NCBI GenBank assembly: GCA_963678705.1
Contig: OY783204.1
Span: 6,083,834-6,147,833 of the forward strand
DNA length: 64,000 bases
Origin: Panorpa germanica
Lineage: Eukaryota > Arthropoda > Insecta > Mecoptera > Panorpidae
Direction of reading: 5' to 3'
The notes under the pieces were generated by a model. The model worked only from the letters and a program-made list of their open reading frames with translations, searched no databases and was not told where the DNA came from. The position numbers and the translations under genes are program-made. Of this stretch, positions 23,289 through 33,158 are shown piece by piece (the stretch's first letter is position 1; each line of letters opens with the position of its first letter).

Positions 23289-25001
23289 TTACAAGAAGAA
23301 GTTTATAATTTTAGCTATCAATTTAAATAAATAATACGCAACAACTGTTTCACCTAAAAGAGCAGCAAAGGCGAGCAACCACCCAATGGCCAGTAAGTAG
23401 AATGCAGCTTGCAGATGGCCAACAGTAAGTGTCACAAGACCGTCCTCTTCGTCACTGCTGTTTTCGTCAGCTTTATTATTAATTTGCTCATTTAGAAAAC
23501 TTAAAAAAATTCCACTTGACTGAAGGCGTTCCAATATCTTCTGAATAGCAGCATTCAGCTGTCTTTGATGGACGATCAAAACTAACGAAATTGTGTGGTT
23601 ACCATCCTTTAAACGGTAAAACAAGTCCCGGGTTCCGGAAACTCGTATTTCATCAGTGGTTGCTAATATGGCAACTTCGTCCAAAGTTCCTTTCTTTTTC
23701 ATGAAATTTATACGACCAGTAATATTTAAATAAGACAGCTCATAAATAGATCGGATGTTAATTTCGCTTTCAAATTTATTAGGAGAATTCTTAAACCAAT
23801 TGGCTTTAAAAGCAAGAATATTAGAATGAAATTTTAAATTGGAGTCCACCATTCCCTCTATAGTGTCAATTTGATTCTCGTAAATTGGAGTTGTTAAAAT
23901 ATTGATCCAATTGGAAAGGTACGCAGTGGATATATGCAAACTGTATATCACCAAAATAAGGAAGAACGTCCGGGAAAACGTTGTGCGAGGTTGATGGCTC
24001 ACGGAAGCACCAAGAAGAACACAAAATACATTTATTAATGAAATAATTAGAGATGTCTCTGCTGTATCTTCACGAGGGTGGATGGTGAAGCCAATCCAAA
24101 TCACTGCAGATAGTAAAAACACACAAAGAATCATCATCCAAGCAGAAGGTGTGAATATTAAAGTAAGACCCTTCCACTGAGGAGATAGTTTGGCTACAGG
24201 AACCCACCAATGATATGTCATCCAACTAAACGGATATACAATAAGTTCATCTGATAGACTCATGCCAACAGCAAGAGCGTTCTCTGTTGTATTGGTAACT
24301 TTCAAGTGCAAATAGTCTATTAGAAGTTTAAACAACTTGCTCGTGCTCGCTGGGATCTGTAACCTAAATGGATTATATTTTCGTATACTGATTTCTCGAT
24401 TAACTCCAAAGTTTATGCTATAGTTGTTTTCCTTTAAGTGGGTGACGCAAGATCCTTTATTTAGAATTGCTTTCATGTGGCACACTTTAAGAAGATGGTA
24501 TTCGTCTTCCACAAATAATGCCACTAGGTGGACTCCGAATGTGTCAGCTGCTTTTTCGACTTCATTTTGAACTTCTAAAGAAGTTACATTTGTTAATAAA
24601 ATGGCAAGTACTGTGTCTGAATGGTACAACAAGAAATCATATAACCATGTGTATTCATTCCATGTTGTAAGCACTGCAATACTACACTTGGTTTTCTTGC
24701 GATCCGATAGAAACTGTCTTACACTACCAGTGAATTCTATTGTAAAAGACATTTCTGCCATTAACGCCTTCGTCAAACTATTCACGTACTGAAGATGTTC
24801 AGGAGCCAAACTGTAATCCAGGAACATACGAATCACAATTTCATCTTCGCAGACATTGTCTACAACGTTCATTACAGAGTCAACATCAGGAAAACTGGTT
24901 TCATCAATTTTACCAATTGCATTGTTGATGGTCAACAACAAACTGAATATGAAGATCTCAATTAATGAATTTCGATTATTTAATGCGTTTTTAGGAAGCA
25001 C
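23289..25001 (-). CDS. Divergent ionotropic receptor (IR), chemosensory
   Basis: This is a 570-codon frame with the ionotropic-receptor layout. It has a hydrophobic leader-like start, an extracellular ligand-binding region, then TM1 (WMMILCVFLLSAVIWIGF), a pore segment (LINVFCVLLGASV), and TM2 with the family's TAxL...P motif (STAYLSNWINILTTP). The second ligand-binding half and a last TM (FYLLAIGWLLAFAALLGETV) follow. IRs are cation channels of sensory neurons related to glutamate receptors. The coding region has no intron here, as in many divergent insect IRs. The frame opens with GTG, not ATG. A stop lies nine codons upstream and the first in-frame ATG is codon 44 (24872). I therefore suspect a short first exon further right or a lost start. 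The body is uninterrupted, so it is probably functional. Confidence 0.85.
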   Translation of the reverse strand: MLPKNALNNRNSLIEIFIFSLLLTINNAIGKIDETSFPDVDSVMNVVDNVCEDEIVIRMFLDYSLAPEHLQYVNSLTKALMAEMSFTIEFTGSVRQFLSDRKKTKCSIAVLTTWNEYTWLYDFLLYHSDTVLAILLTNVTSLEVQNEVEKAADTFGVHLVALFVEDEYHLLKVCHMKAILNKGSCVTHLKENNYSINFGVNREISIRKYNPFRLQIPASTSKLFKLLIDYLHLKVTNTTENALAVGMSLSDELIVYPFSWMTYHWWVPVAKLSPQWKGLTLIFTPSAWMMILCVFLLSAVIWIGFTIHPREDTAETSLIISLINVFCVLLGASVSHQPRTTFSRTFFLILVIYSLHISTAYLSNWINILTTPIYENQIDTIEGMVDSNLKFHSNILAFKANWFKNSPNKFESEINIRSIYELSYLNITGRINFMKKKGTLDEVAILATTDEIRVSGTRDLFYRLKDGNHTISLVLIVHQRQLNAAIQKILERLQSSGIFLSFLNEQINNKADENSSDEEDGLVTLTVGHLQAAFYLLAIGWLLAFAALLGETVVAYYLFKLIAKIINFFL

Positions 25002-25029
25002 TGACTCTTGTACGTCTAATTCCTTTCAG

Positions 25030-25309
25030 AGCTAAAGAATTACTTTGAAAGGAAGACTTCTGTACACTTACGAAAGTGCGAAGCGAAGAACACCTAATGG
25101 ACGCAGTGCCGCATTTGAAATATTTATTGCGGCTGCTTATCGATCGACATACAGGAACTCCCGGAATTGTTTCTGACTAAATTTTTATTAGGTTTGTCTA
25201 AAAGGTAGCAAAATCACGTAAGGAAATGAGAGGAGGAGTAAGAAGTAGTAAGAAAGAGTGGGAAAGGAGAATTGCTGGTTGTGAAGAATACTTGAAAAAA
25301 TAGTGGAAA
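25030..25309. promoter_or_regulatory. Presumed upstream region of the receptor gene
   Basis: This should hold the promoter or a first coding exon of the receptor. An AG at the complement of 25026-25027 could be an acceptor, but I found no exon with ATG that I can defend. Confidence 0.25.
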
Positions 25310-26030
25310 AGATAAAGATTCTTCTTCTTCTTCAGTGGCTCGACAGCCCCGGGTGGGCCCTGTCCTTCTCAACAATTTTCTTCCAGGCCTCTCTTTTTTT
25401 GGCCATGGTCTTCCAATTGATCACTCTCAGAGCGGCGAAGTCCCATTCTAGGCAGTCAACACATCTGAGGTTGAGTTCTAGGACATTTGAGGCCTAGTTC
25501 TTGTTCCAGTGGGCTTGCCCAGGAATATTTTCCGTGTTGAACGTTCACTGTTTATTCTAATAATGTGGGCAGCCCATTTGATTCTTTGGATTTTTATGTA
25601 TTGCACAACGTCGGGTTCGCTGAAGGCGCGGTTGTAGATTGAGTTCTAGATTTGAGCGTCTGTGCCAAACACCATCGACTTGTGTTCCTCCAAAAATAGC
25701 TCTTAGTATCCGCCGCTCAAGGATACCCAGAGCATTTTCATCTTTTTGTATCGTTGTCCAAGTTTCTGATGAATATGTTAGTATAGGTCTGATTAGACAT
25801 TTATACTTTAGTTTTCCTTATAAATTTAGTTTTCCTTAATAGTTTAGTTTTCCTTTTAATTAAATTTGATTTTAAATACTTCTTTAATCCGTAAAAGCAT
25901 CTATTGGCAGCATTGATTCTTCTCTGTATTTCAGATGTAATATTGTTGTTAATGTTAACCTCAGAGCTTAGATATGTAAAGCTATCAACTTTTGCGAATT
26001 TATATGTACCAATTTGCAGGTAAGTAGCGG
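25310..26030 (-). pseudogene. RTE/CR1-like LINE 3' remnant
   Basis: The complement encodes broken but recognisable C-terminal LINE protein. It includes a LERRILRAIFGG-like segment followed by VWHRRSN, an IQRIKWAAHIIRI-like segment, and a final LRVINWKTMAKKREAWKKIV...AHPGLSSH block. A stop and CTT/AAG triplets follow. The last block is typical of RTE-type elements. Several frameshifts make it inactive. Confidence 0.65.
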
Positions 26031-26039
26031 AGAAGATAG

Positions 26040-26690
26040 AGATTAGATTGCTTTTTAGACATTGTGGAATGATAGAAAGGTTGACAAAATATTTGAAAGG
26101 AGATAGGAGAAGAGAAAATGGATGATGATTAGAGTATGGAACAAAGAATGGGTTTCTATACTTTTGTAATTGATGAGAGCTTAGCGGAGAAAGTCAATAA
26201 AAGAAAACTTAAGGGGTGGAAAAATGGAAGAAAATTAATTTTAAGGTGTTTTGAGATTATTTAATACCTACGTACGTTCGGTAACAAAGAATACTTATAG
26301 TCAAAATAAATAAAAATTAAGAATTCTAGCATATTTGTTATATATTCTAGGATCAAATTAGATTCAGTTAGAAGTTATAGACTTCTATATTTATAATGTT
26401 TCCAGTTTACCACTGGTGATAAAGTTACAATTTAATACACTAAAGTAATACATAACATTGATTACAAAATAAAAATGGAATATATATATTTTGATCGAAA
26501 TTAGTTTCACACGATTAAGTAAAAAGTTTTTCAATTTATTTGGAAATAAAAAAAAAAAATCCCAAATTTAAAAAAAAAATTTGGTCAAATAACGCATAAA
26601 TTGAAAATATTTTTTATTTTGATATAAAAAATATATTTTCTTAGTCAGTTTGTATGAAAAATTAATTGTTATTTTATGTAAAATTAATAT
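26040..26690. other. Degraded repeat DNA, Helitron-like near the right end
   Basis: 26540-26690 resembles the A-rich interior of the type-B Helitrons (blocks also seen at 41800-41950, such as GTCAGTTT-TATGAAAAAT). I cannot place the 5' end of that Helitron. 26040-26540 shows nothing I recognise. Confidence 0.4.
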
Positions 26691-27019
26691 AGCCCGGTAA
26701 AATTAAACCAAAAAATAAGAGTAAAGTTACATAAATTCCCACCTAGCTGAAAATCGGTAAGATTGTTTAAAATATCATTAAAAACAAAATTTGAAAACTC
26801 CCCATCTTTCCCCTGTACGGAAAAATTTTTATTCAAGGTCAAAGGTCAAAGAAATGAGTTTTTCGCGATTTTCAGCAAAACGGTAAGTTTTATCATAAAA
26901 ATACCTCAGACAAAAATTGTAGATCATAAAATTATCTACAAAAAATTTATTAATACTTTTTTCTCTACGAGCTACCGTTTTTGAGATATAACGATTCAAA
27001 AAGTTGTAATCGTCATAAT
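26691..27019 (+). repeat. Left terminal inverted repeat of the CXC element
   Basis: It begins AGCCCGGTAAAATTAAAC and ends near GTTGTAATCGTCATAAT. It pairs with 28431-28749 over nearly its full length, an unusually long TIR. Confidence 0.9.
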
Positions 27020-27065
27020 ATGCATGAGTACGCCACGTATATATACATCTCTATAGTTGTAATAT

Positions 27066-28253
27066 ATGTTAAAATATTGCACGAGAAATACCAAAGCTGC
27101 AGAACAGCGTCGTCGAACTTTAGCAACATCTTCATCAATTGATATTTTATTTGATGAAAATATGACAGTTCCAACCAGCCAACAAAAATTTCTTTCTAAT
27201 ACTCACAACAAGTCTCGGTTCATTTCAATGTTGAAGGAAAGATTTACTACGGAAAATATATTGGTAAGACAAGTTAATAATGATGCTGATGTATTGATAA
27301 TTGAAACAGCAATTGAGCAATTCAATTTGACAAATACAACTGTTGTTGTTGGTGAAGATATAGACTTACTCGTATTACTGACTGCTCGAACTCCAACTGA
27401 AAAAATTATTTTCTTTTTAAAACCAGGAAAAGCTCAACATCAATCGGAAATGTATTCATCAAAAAGTTTATCTACTTTTGCAAAGTGTCAAAATCATGTA
27501 CTATTTTTACACGCAATAACTGGCTGTGATACGACATCTGCATTTTACAGGAGGGGTAAAATAACAGTTTTCAAACTATTTGAGAAACAAAATTTAATTG
27601 AATGTGCTGAAGTTTTTAAAAATAGTAATTCTACTCGACAAGAAATTATTACTAACGGCATTCGCTTTCTTCTTTCTATGTACGGAGCTCTTAAAAAAAC
27701 TACCTGCTTAGATAAGTATAGATATGCATGTTTCGTTAAAAACACCAAAAGTAAAAAACAAGTACAATTAGCTTGTCTTCCTCCAACCTCAGTTGCTGCT
27801 CATCAACATCTTTTTAGGGTATATTACCAAGTTCAACAGTGGCTTGGTTATCAGCTAGACCCTACAGACTGGGGTTGGAAGTTGGTCAACAATTCATTAG
27901 AACCAGTGCACACTTTACTTCCACCTGCGCCGGAAAAACTGCTGAACTCGATTTTTTGCAACTGCAAAAAGGGATGCAGTGCTAAATGTGGTTGCAAAAA
28001 AGTCGGACTATTCTGTTCTCCGGCATGTACACATTGTCAAGGCCGGTTGTGCTCTAATATTGAATCACCAACAGTAGAGGATCCGTTTGATTCCAACGAG
28101 GCAACATGCGATACATCGCTATTAACGCAGTTTACATGCACTCAGGATGAAGATGAAGAAGAACAAGAAGAACAAGAACAAGAAGAACAAGAACAAGAAG
28201 ATCAAGAAGAAGAACCAGAAGAAGATTTTGAAAGTTACGACTCGGACGATTAA
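27066..28253 (+). CDS. CXC-domain protein with FEN/PIN-like nuclease motifs (element ORF)
   Basis: An intact 395-codon ORF starts at ATG. Residues about 75-165 show three acidic clusters in nuclease order: NNDADVLIIETAIE, VVVGEDIDLLVLLT and HAITGCDTTSAF-RRGK. I read these as the metal-binding Asp set of a FEN1/PIN-like fold, which is inference. Residues about 295-335 form a tesmin/TSO1-type CXC cluster (CNCKKGC, CGCKKVGLFCSPAC, CQG-LC), a zinc-binding DNA-binding motif. The tail is a low-complexity Glu/Gln run. Relatives that I remember as uncharacterised, widely repeated animal proteins continue further upstream. The N-terminus here, just inside the TIR, therefore looks truncated. No DDE transposase is visible. 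The role in mobility is unknown. Confidence 0.7.
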   Translation: MLKYCTRNTKAAEQRRRTLATSSSIDILFDENMTVPTSQQKFLSNTHNKSRFISMLKERFTTENILVRQVNNDADVLIIETAIEQFNLTNTTVVVGEDIDLLVLLTARTPTEKIIFFLKPGKAQHQSEMYSSKSLSTFAKCQNHVLFLHAITGCDTTSAFYRRGKITVFKLFEKQNLIECAEVFKNSNSTRQEIITNGIRFLLSMYGALKKTTCLDKYRYACFVKNTKSKKQVQLACLPPTSVAAHQHLFRVYYQVQQWLGYQLDPTDWGWKLVNNSLEPVHTLLPPAPEKLLNSIFCNCKKGCSAKCGCKKVGLFCSPACTHCQGRLCSNIESPTVEDPFDSNEATCDTSLLTQFTCTQDEDEEEQEEQEQEEQEQEDQEEEPEEDFESYDSDD

Positions 28254-28430
28254 ATTTCACTACTTTTTTTTAACTTAAATTGCTTTTATCTTTTCAATCT
28301 CTGCTAATATCCATTATTTTTCAATAGTTTCAAATTAAACAGGATCAAAACTGACCCGTGGAGTAGGTCTACTGGGGAATCCACGTTAAAAAAAACGCGC
28401 TAAGTACACTACCTCATAGGTGGCGAGAAA

Positions 28431-28749
28431 ATTATAACGATTACAACTTTTTGAATCGTTATATCTCAGAAACGGTGGCTCGTAGAGAAAAAAGTATTAA
28501 TAAATTTTTTGTAGATAATTTTATGATCTACAATTTTTGTCTGAGGTATTTTTATGATAAAACTTACCGTTTTGCTGAAAATCGCGAAAAACTCATTTCT
28601 TTGACCTTTGACCTTGAATAAAAATTTTTCCGTACAGGGGATAGATGGGGAGTTTTCAAATTTTGTTTTTAATGATATTTTAAACAATCTTACCGATTTT
28701 CAGCTAGGTGGGAATTTATGTAACTTCGAATGTCTAACTTGACCGGGCT
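28431..28749 (-). repeat. Right terminal inverted repeat of the CXC element
   Basis: This is the complement of the left arm. The blocks GATATAACGATTCAAAAAG, GGTCAAAGGTCAAAGAAATG and CACCTAGCTGAAAATCGG are present in both arms. Confidence 0.9.
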
Positions 28750-28861
28750 AATATAGGACGAGTTTATTTATTATTTCAATTTAAAAATGGAATTAAATTT
28801 TGACATGAAATTTAAGCCACACAGAAATACAGACGTCGCTTGCGACGTGGGTAAAAGCTAG
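28750..28861 (+). mobile_element. Helitron 3' end
   Basis: It ends GACGTCGCTTGCGACGT (hairpin) then GGGTAAAAG and CTAG (28858-28861), followed by T. This is the 3' part of the Helitron into which the CXC element inserted. Confidence 0.7.
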
Positions 28862-29679
28862 TATGTTTATATGTTTGGTAGTGAATTTTGTATGGTAGCT
28901 CGAAAACGGCTCCAGGGAAGTTTTTGAAAATTTCCTATTTAGTAGAGAAAGAAATTCTAAGACTTTTGGCGTCCCCGGATTTTTCCCTGAATTTCCTGGA
29001 AACCCGTAATTTTGGAAAAATTGGGCCCTTTTTTGCTATCCCGGTAAACAATTTGGTGAAGTGCCCTATTTAGTGACGTTTCTATCACTATTTCACTTCA
29101 ATTATAGTTCGCATCAACTTTATCTTCATTTGTACTCCGACAGGTGGAGTAATTTCGCCATTTGTAGGCGATAAAGTAGACATTTTATATGAAAAAATGT
29201 GAGAAACTAAACTATAAATGAACTCTTTCATGACAAAAAAATCATGACGCATCTTCAATATGATGTTAAAGTGACTCCAAAATGTTTACTGGGATATAAC
29301 TTTGTATTCGTAAAAGATAGAAATGTGAAATTTTGCGTGTGTTATACGCTATTAAATGTGAACATATTTCAAAACATCGAAATTGAAAATTTAATAAAAG
29401 GGGCCTCGAGAATATTAGGGAGCTCGTTAGGAAACTTTGGAGAAAGTCCAAATTTTTGATTGTGCAAGAATTGAATATAATATTTAAAAAAAAAAATTCA
29501 AAATTTCAAAATTTTATTTGGGGGCACAGAGGCGGTTTTTGCAGAGGGTAAAAATTGTGCTAGAAAGTTGAAATTTTTTATATAGGTTAACTTTGGTGCT
29601 AAAAGGGAATTAAAATTTGAAATTAAATTTAATGCACATACAAAAGACAGTCGTCGCTTGCGACGGGGGTATACTCTAG
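28862..29679 (+). mobile_element. Type-B Helitron directly abutting the previous one
   Basis: It starts immediately after CTAG with TATGTTTATATGTTTGG; the expected TC is not preserved. It ends with GTCGTCGCTTGCGAC, GGGGGTATACT and CTAG (29676-29679). The interior matches the minus-strand copies at 11337-11907 and 34660-35180. A MITE sits inside it at 29039-29294. Confidence 0.7.
29039..29294. mobile_element. 256-bp MITE, TA target duplication
   Basis: The termini TCCCGGTAAACAATTTGGTG and TGTTTACTGGGA match those of the 10563-11169 element. TA flanks both sides (29037-29038 and 29295-29296). The interiors differ, so these are separate deletion derivatives of one family. No coding capacity. 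Confidence 0.75.
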
Positions 29680-29689
29680 TAGTTATATA

Positions 29690-30000
29690 TTGATAAACAT
29701 TAAAAATTTACTCCAATACACCGTACTGAAAAAGTGAGCATTATTTGTGCGTGTTTTTTTTTTAACACTTTGTTCATGGAATCGGATTTGTGTTAGCGAT
29801 ATTTTGCCACGCTCTCAGCACAATCCTAGATCTGCTTTGGTCTTTTCTTAACATAAACAATGTCTAGATGCTTGTATAACTAGAAGGTTGAACGTTGTCT
29901 CGACAGATTCAAATCCTAAAAAGTCCTAATATTATTTAAATCAATAACAAAACTTAAACAGTATTTACACTCTGTATTATTACTCACTTGAATTACTTAA
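29690..30000. other. Intergenic, nothing recognised
   Basis: AT-rich DNA without a supported feature. Confidence 0.4.
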
Positions 30001-30019
30001 TTATACGCTTTGGCTTTTA

Positions 30020-31056
30020 TAATTTGAATCAACTGCTTAGGCCCATAATTCAATGTTTCTTTTTTCTGTTGATGCTGTCATTTATTATTATCATCAGTAA
30101 CATTTTTTATTTTTAATATATGTCTGACTTTCTCCTTTTTGTATTCTTTACCTACTTGATACATGGATTTTTTTTCTTCCTCTAAAACGGAACCAAAGGA
30201 TGATTGAGGCGGCCGTTTATAGTCTCTTCATGTATTTGTCTTATTTTATTTTTACATTGCCTTGATTGTATGTCAAAATCGTTGTACACCCCTGGATTTT
30301 CGTACAATTCCTTTAAAACCGTTTCATAGAGTTTAAAGTTTTATTTTGCTCCTTAGCCTTCTGTATCGTACAATGTTTGTAATGTTGTAGGATTTTAGGT
30401 TAAAATACTTTAATCCACCATTTAGTGCGGTCTTGAAAGAAGGCTCGTATTTTTATAGCTTGTATTATAAGATTAGGTAGTAGGTTCTTTGGGTTTATTT
30501 GTGATTGATTTCCGATTCAATTTCCAATAACCGCGGCCAAATATAAGTAATCTTGTATCAGTTTTCATTTGCCATATCAATGCTAGATGGTCAGATATGG
30601 CATTGGATATAACTAAGCATTTGTGAATAGATGGCTTGACATCTTTAGAAACATAAACTCTATTAATTCTTGATGCATGTTCGCTCCCCTAAAGTAAGTG
30701 AAGCACTGTTGAGTTTTATTCTTGCGGATCCAAATATCTGATAAAGATCTTTCTCCAGAACAGAAGTTTAGATTCCCAAGTTGATCTCTCTGGTTCAGCA
30801 TACAGTTGAAATCACCAGCAATGATTAGAGGCAGTCTAAAGTCTATATGTTTGACAATAGTTTCATTGGCAAGCTTTATGCGTTGTTGTCTAAATTTGGA
30901 TCTCGAAAAATTATATATATTTACTAATCTATGACCTTCAATAGTTATCGATAGGATACTTTCATCTTCTTCACATATGGTTGTAACGATAAAACCGGCC
31001 TTTAGCTGGGACCATCTAAATCCGGATTTATCGCTACAGTGTTGTAATAGTCTCAT
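30020..31056 (-). pseudogene. LINE endonuclease remnant
   Basis: 30613-31056 on the minus strand encodes most of an APE-type endonuclease domain, with IIAGDFNCMLNQRDQ as the central motif. After a frameshift near 30670 the frame continues with RINRVYVSKD and ISDHLALI (the active-site SDH) and then a YWKLN motif typical of the linker before RT. Further 3' (30020-30480) the linker continues with stops. This is a different LINE family from family L. Inactive. Confidence 0.75.
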
Positions 31057-31268
31057 TGGCTATTTAAGATCGTCATGACATCGGTTATGCGAAATTAATC
31101 AAATCGGGGAGTACGAGGTTACCTCGTTAGTTTAAATTAGTAAAAATTTTATCAAAGATTTATCTTATCGAATAATTATTAAAAAATAATGTACTTCTAA
31201 GGATGAAATTTAGTATGCAGGTTGCCAGTAAAGTATTAATTTGGAAAACTAATTGTTAAGAGATTAGT

Positions 31269-31742
31269 ACGCAGGGGGTGGAAGCGCAGGATTGCGCTAA
31301 ACGGGGGGGGGGTATAGGAAAGTGCTCTAATAAGCGATGATGTTCAGTTAAGCTGTAGTGTTGCAAGTGGGCGCATTATGGCAAAGGTGCAGATGATTAC
31401 AATTAAAAGTGCAAGAACGATACAGAGCATGGAGCCAAGAGGTGATTGATGTTTAGGGGCGGGGCAGTGGACATTGTTCAATACTGTGCTTCATTATGGT
31501 AAATGATAATTTTACGCAGCGGGGGCGCTGTAAAAGTACTCTAAGGACCGACGATGCTCAGGGAAGAAGCGATGCAGAGTGCTAAAAGTAGGAGGCGCTT
31601 CATGGCAGAAGTTTAGAGGAATCAAATTAAAAGTTCGGAAACGTAAGAGAGCATGGAGCCAAGAGGTGACGATTGGGGCTTATGGGCGGGGGCACTGGAG
31701 ACTGGTCAATACAGTGCTTTATTACTGTAAATAAAGGAATTA
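31269..31742 (+). repeat. GC-richer tandem pair, 245-bp period
   Basis: Two diverged units start at ACGCAG (31269 and 31514). Shared landmarks are GAGCATGGAGCCAAGAGGTGA, GGGCG-GGGCA-TGGA and CAATACTGTGCTT / CAATACAGTGCTT. The G-rich runs contrast with the AT-rich surroundings. There is no ORF. It may be a fragment of a transposon leader, but I cannot say which. Confidence 0.65.
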
Positions 31743-31761
31743 TAACAAAATAATATTTTGC

Positions 31762-33062
31762 ATTTTATTTGCGATATATACAGCAGACTTGGAGGGGGTA
31801 ATGGAAAGAGGACAAGATGGGGGGGTGCTAATAGGAAGACACTACAAGATATGGACTTTAGCATACGCTGACGATATAGTCCTGTTGGCAAAAAGGGAAG
31901 GAGAGCTGCATGGAAGGATGGCTCATCGGCTAGGGAGATATATAGACAGAAAAGGACTAGAGTTAAATGTGGAAAAGACAAAAATTATGGTATTTAAAAA
32001 AGGGGGTGGAAAAAGAAGACATAAAAGGTGGAAATACAAGACAGAGGACATTGAGGAAGTAGAAGAATTTAAATATTTGGGCTACACTTTTAAAAAGAAC
32101 AATGGAGAAGAGGCTCAGATAAGGGAGGTAGCAAAGAAGGCGGAGCTAGCAATGCGACGGGTATGGTGACTAGGGGAAAAGGTATTTGGGGGGGACATAC
32201 AAAAGAGAATATGGATGTTTGATAGACTGATAGCCAGTATGATGTTGTATGGAGCAGAGGTTTGGGGGTGGAAGGAGCAAGAAAAGTTGGAAAGAATACA
32301 GGTGAGATATATTAAATGGTTACTAGGGCTGAACAGGTGCACGCCAGGATACATGGCTATGGAGGAGCAAAAATGGGATAAGGTACGAATTAAAACAGGG
32401 GAAAGAGCAGTAAAATACGAGGAGAAATTGAACAGAGCGGAAAGCAAAATTTTAAAGAAAATAAGAGAGGATAGCATAAAGAATGGGGGGGGGGAGGTAC
32501 AAAAAAGACAAAATAGTACTTTGAAAGAAATGGAATGGCGATCGAGGAGGCAGAGAGGAGAAGAGAAGGAGGCGCAAGTGTGGAAGAGGAGCTAAGGAGA
32601 AGGGATAAGAAGATACAACAGCAGGAGAGAATGGGAAAAATAGAAAAAAGTAACTACAATAAAAGATATAAAAGGTTATAAGAAAATACTGTGCCTCAGT
32701 ACCTTATAGAAAAAGACATAAAACACATAAGAAGAACAGCAAGGTTTAGATTGGGAAATGAGGAAAAAGGAAACAGATACTGGGAAAAGAGTGAGGAAAG
32801 AAAGTGTAGAGTGTGCGGAGCATAGGACAAAACACTGGAGCACATTAAGTTTGAGTGTAAGGAAAAAGTAGCTAGCAAAACGAATATTGGCCAGCTATTA
32901 AAGGAAGGCAGTGAAGGAAAGAGGTGGATGGCGGAAATAGTAAGATGGAAAGAAAAAACAGAAGAATAAATAAGTTAGTGGAGAATAATGTAAATTTAAT
33001 TGTAAGTTGAAGTATTTGAAATGTATTAAGAATGTAGATTGTAAAGCCGAAAGGCGAACAAT
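31762..33062 (+). mobile_element. LINE family L, copy 4 (5'-truncated)
   Basis: It begins inside the RT just before the catalytic YADD (IFAIYTADLEG) and runs through the C-terminal region to the family 3' end GATTGTAAAGCCGAAAGGC near 33050. It shares with copy 2 the in-frame TGA after RVW (32167-32169). It has a frameshift at a G run near 32490 and a TAG replacing the knuckle codon near 32823. I could not confirm a target-site duplication. Confidence 0.85.
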
Positions 33063-33158
33063 AAACAATATTTCAGGATTATTTTCTATTTATCAAATAA
33101 CTTTTATTTATTCACAAATATTAAATACACGTCGCTTTGCGACGGGGCGAAGCGCTAG
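33063..33158 (+). mobile_element. Helitron type-A 3' stub
   Basis: It ends ACGTCGCTTTGCGACG hairpin, GGGGCGAAGCG and CTAG (33155-33158), followed by T. Only the last 90 bases or so remain next to the LINE tail. Confidence 0.7.

Larger units (their letters stand above)
26691..28749 (+). mobile_element. Transposon with about 320-bp TIRs carrying a CXC-domain ORF
   Basis: The left arm 26691-27019 and right arm 28431-28749 are inverted copies, nearly identical apart from about 35 bp of divergence near the outer ends. Termini are AGCCCGGT...ACCGGGCT. The direct repeat AATAT flanks it (26686-26690 and 28750-28754), or TAATATA if the TIR starts at GCCCGG. One ORF lies between the arms, 46 bp after the left arm. 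Sequence on both sides resembles Helitron interior, and the right flank runs to a Helitron 3' end at 28861. A lone, diverged left arm of the same family is at 41952-42225. Confidence 0.85.

Noticed and set aside
27066-28253. DDE transposase in the CXC element
   Set aside because: The acidic residues present follow FEN/PIN-like spacing and context; I could not find a D-D-E set with transposase-like surroundings.
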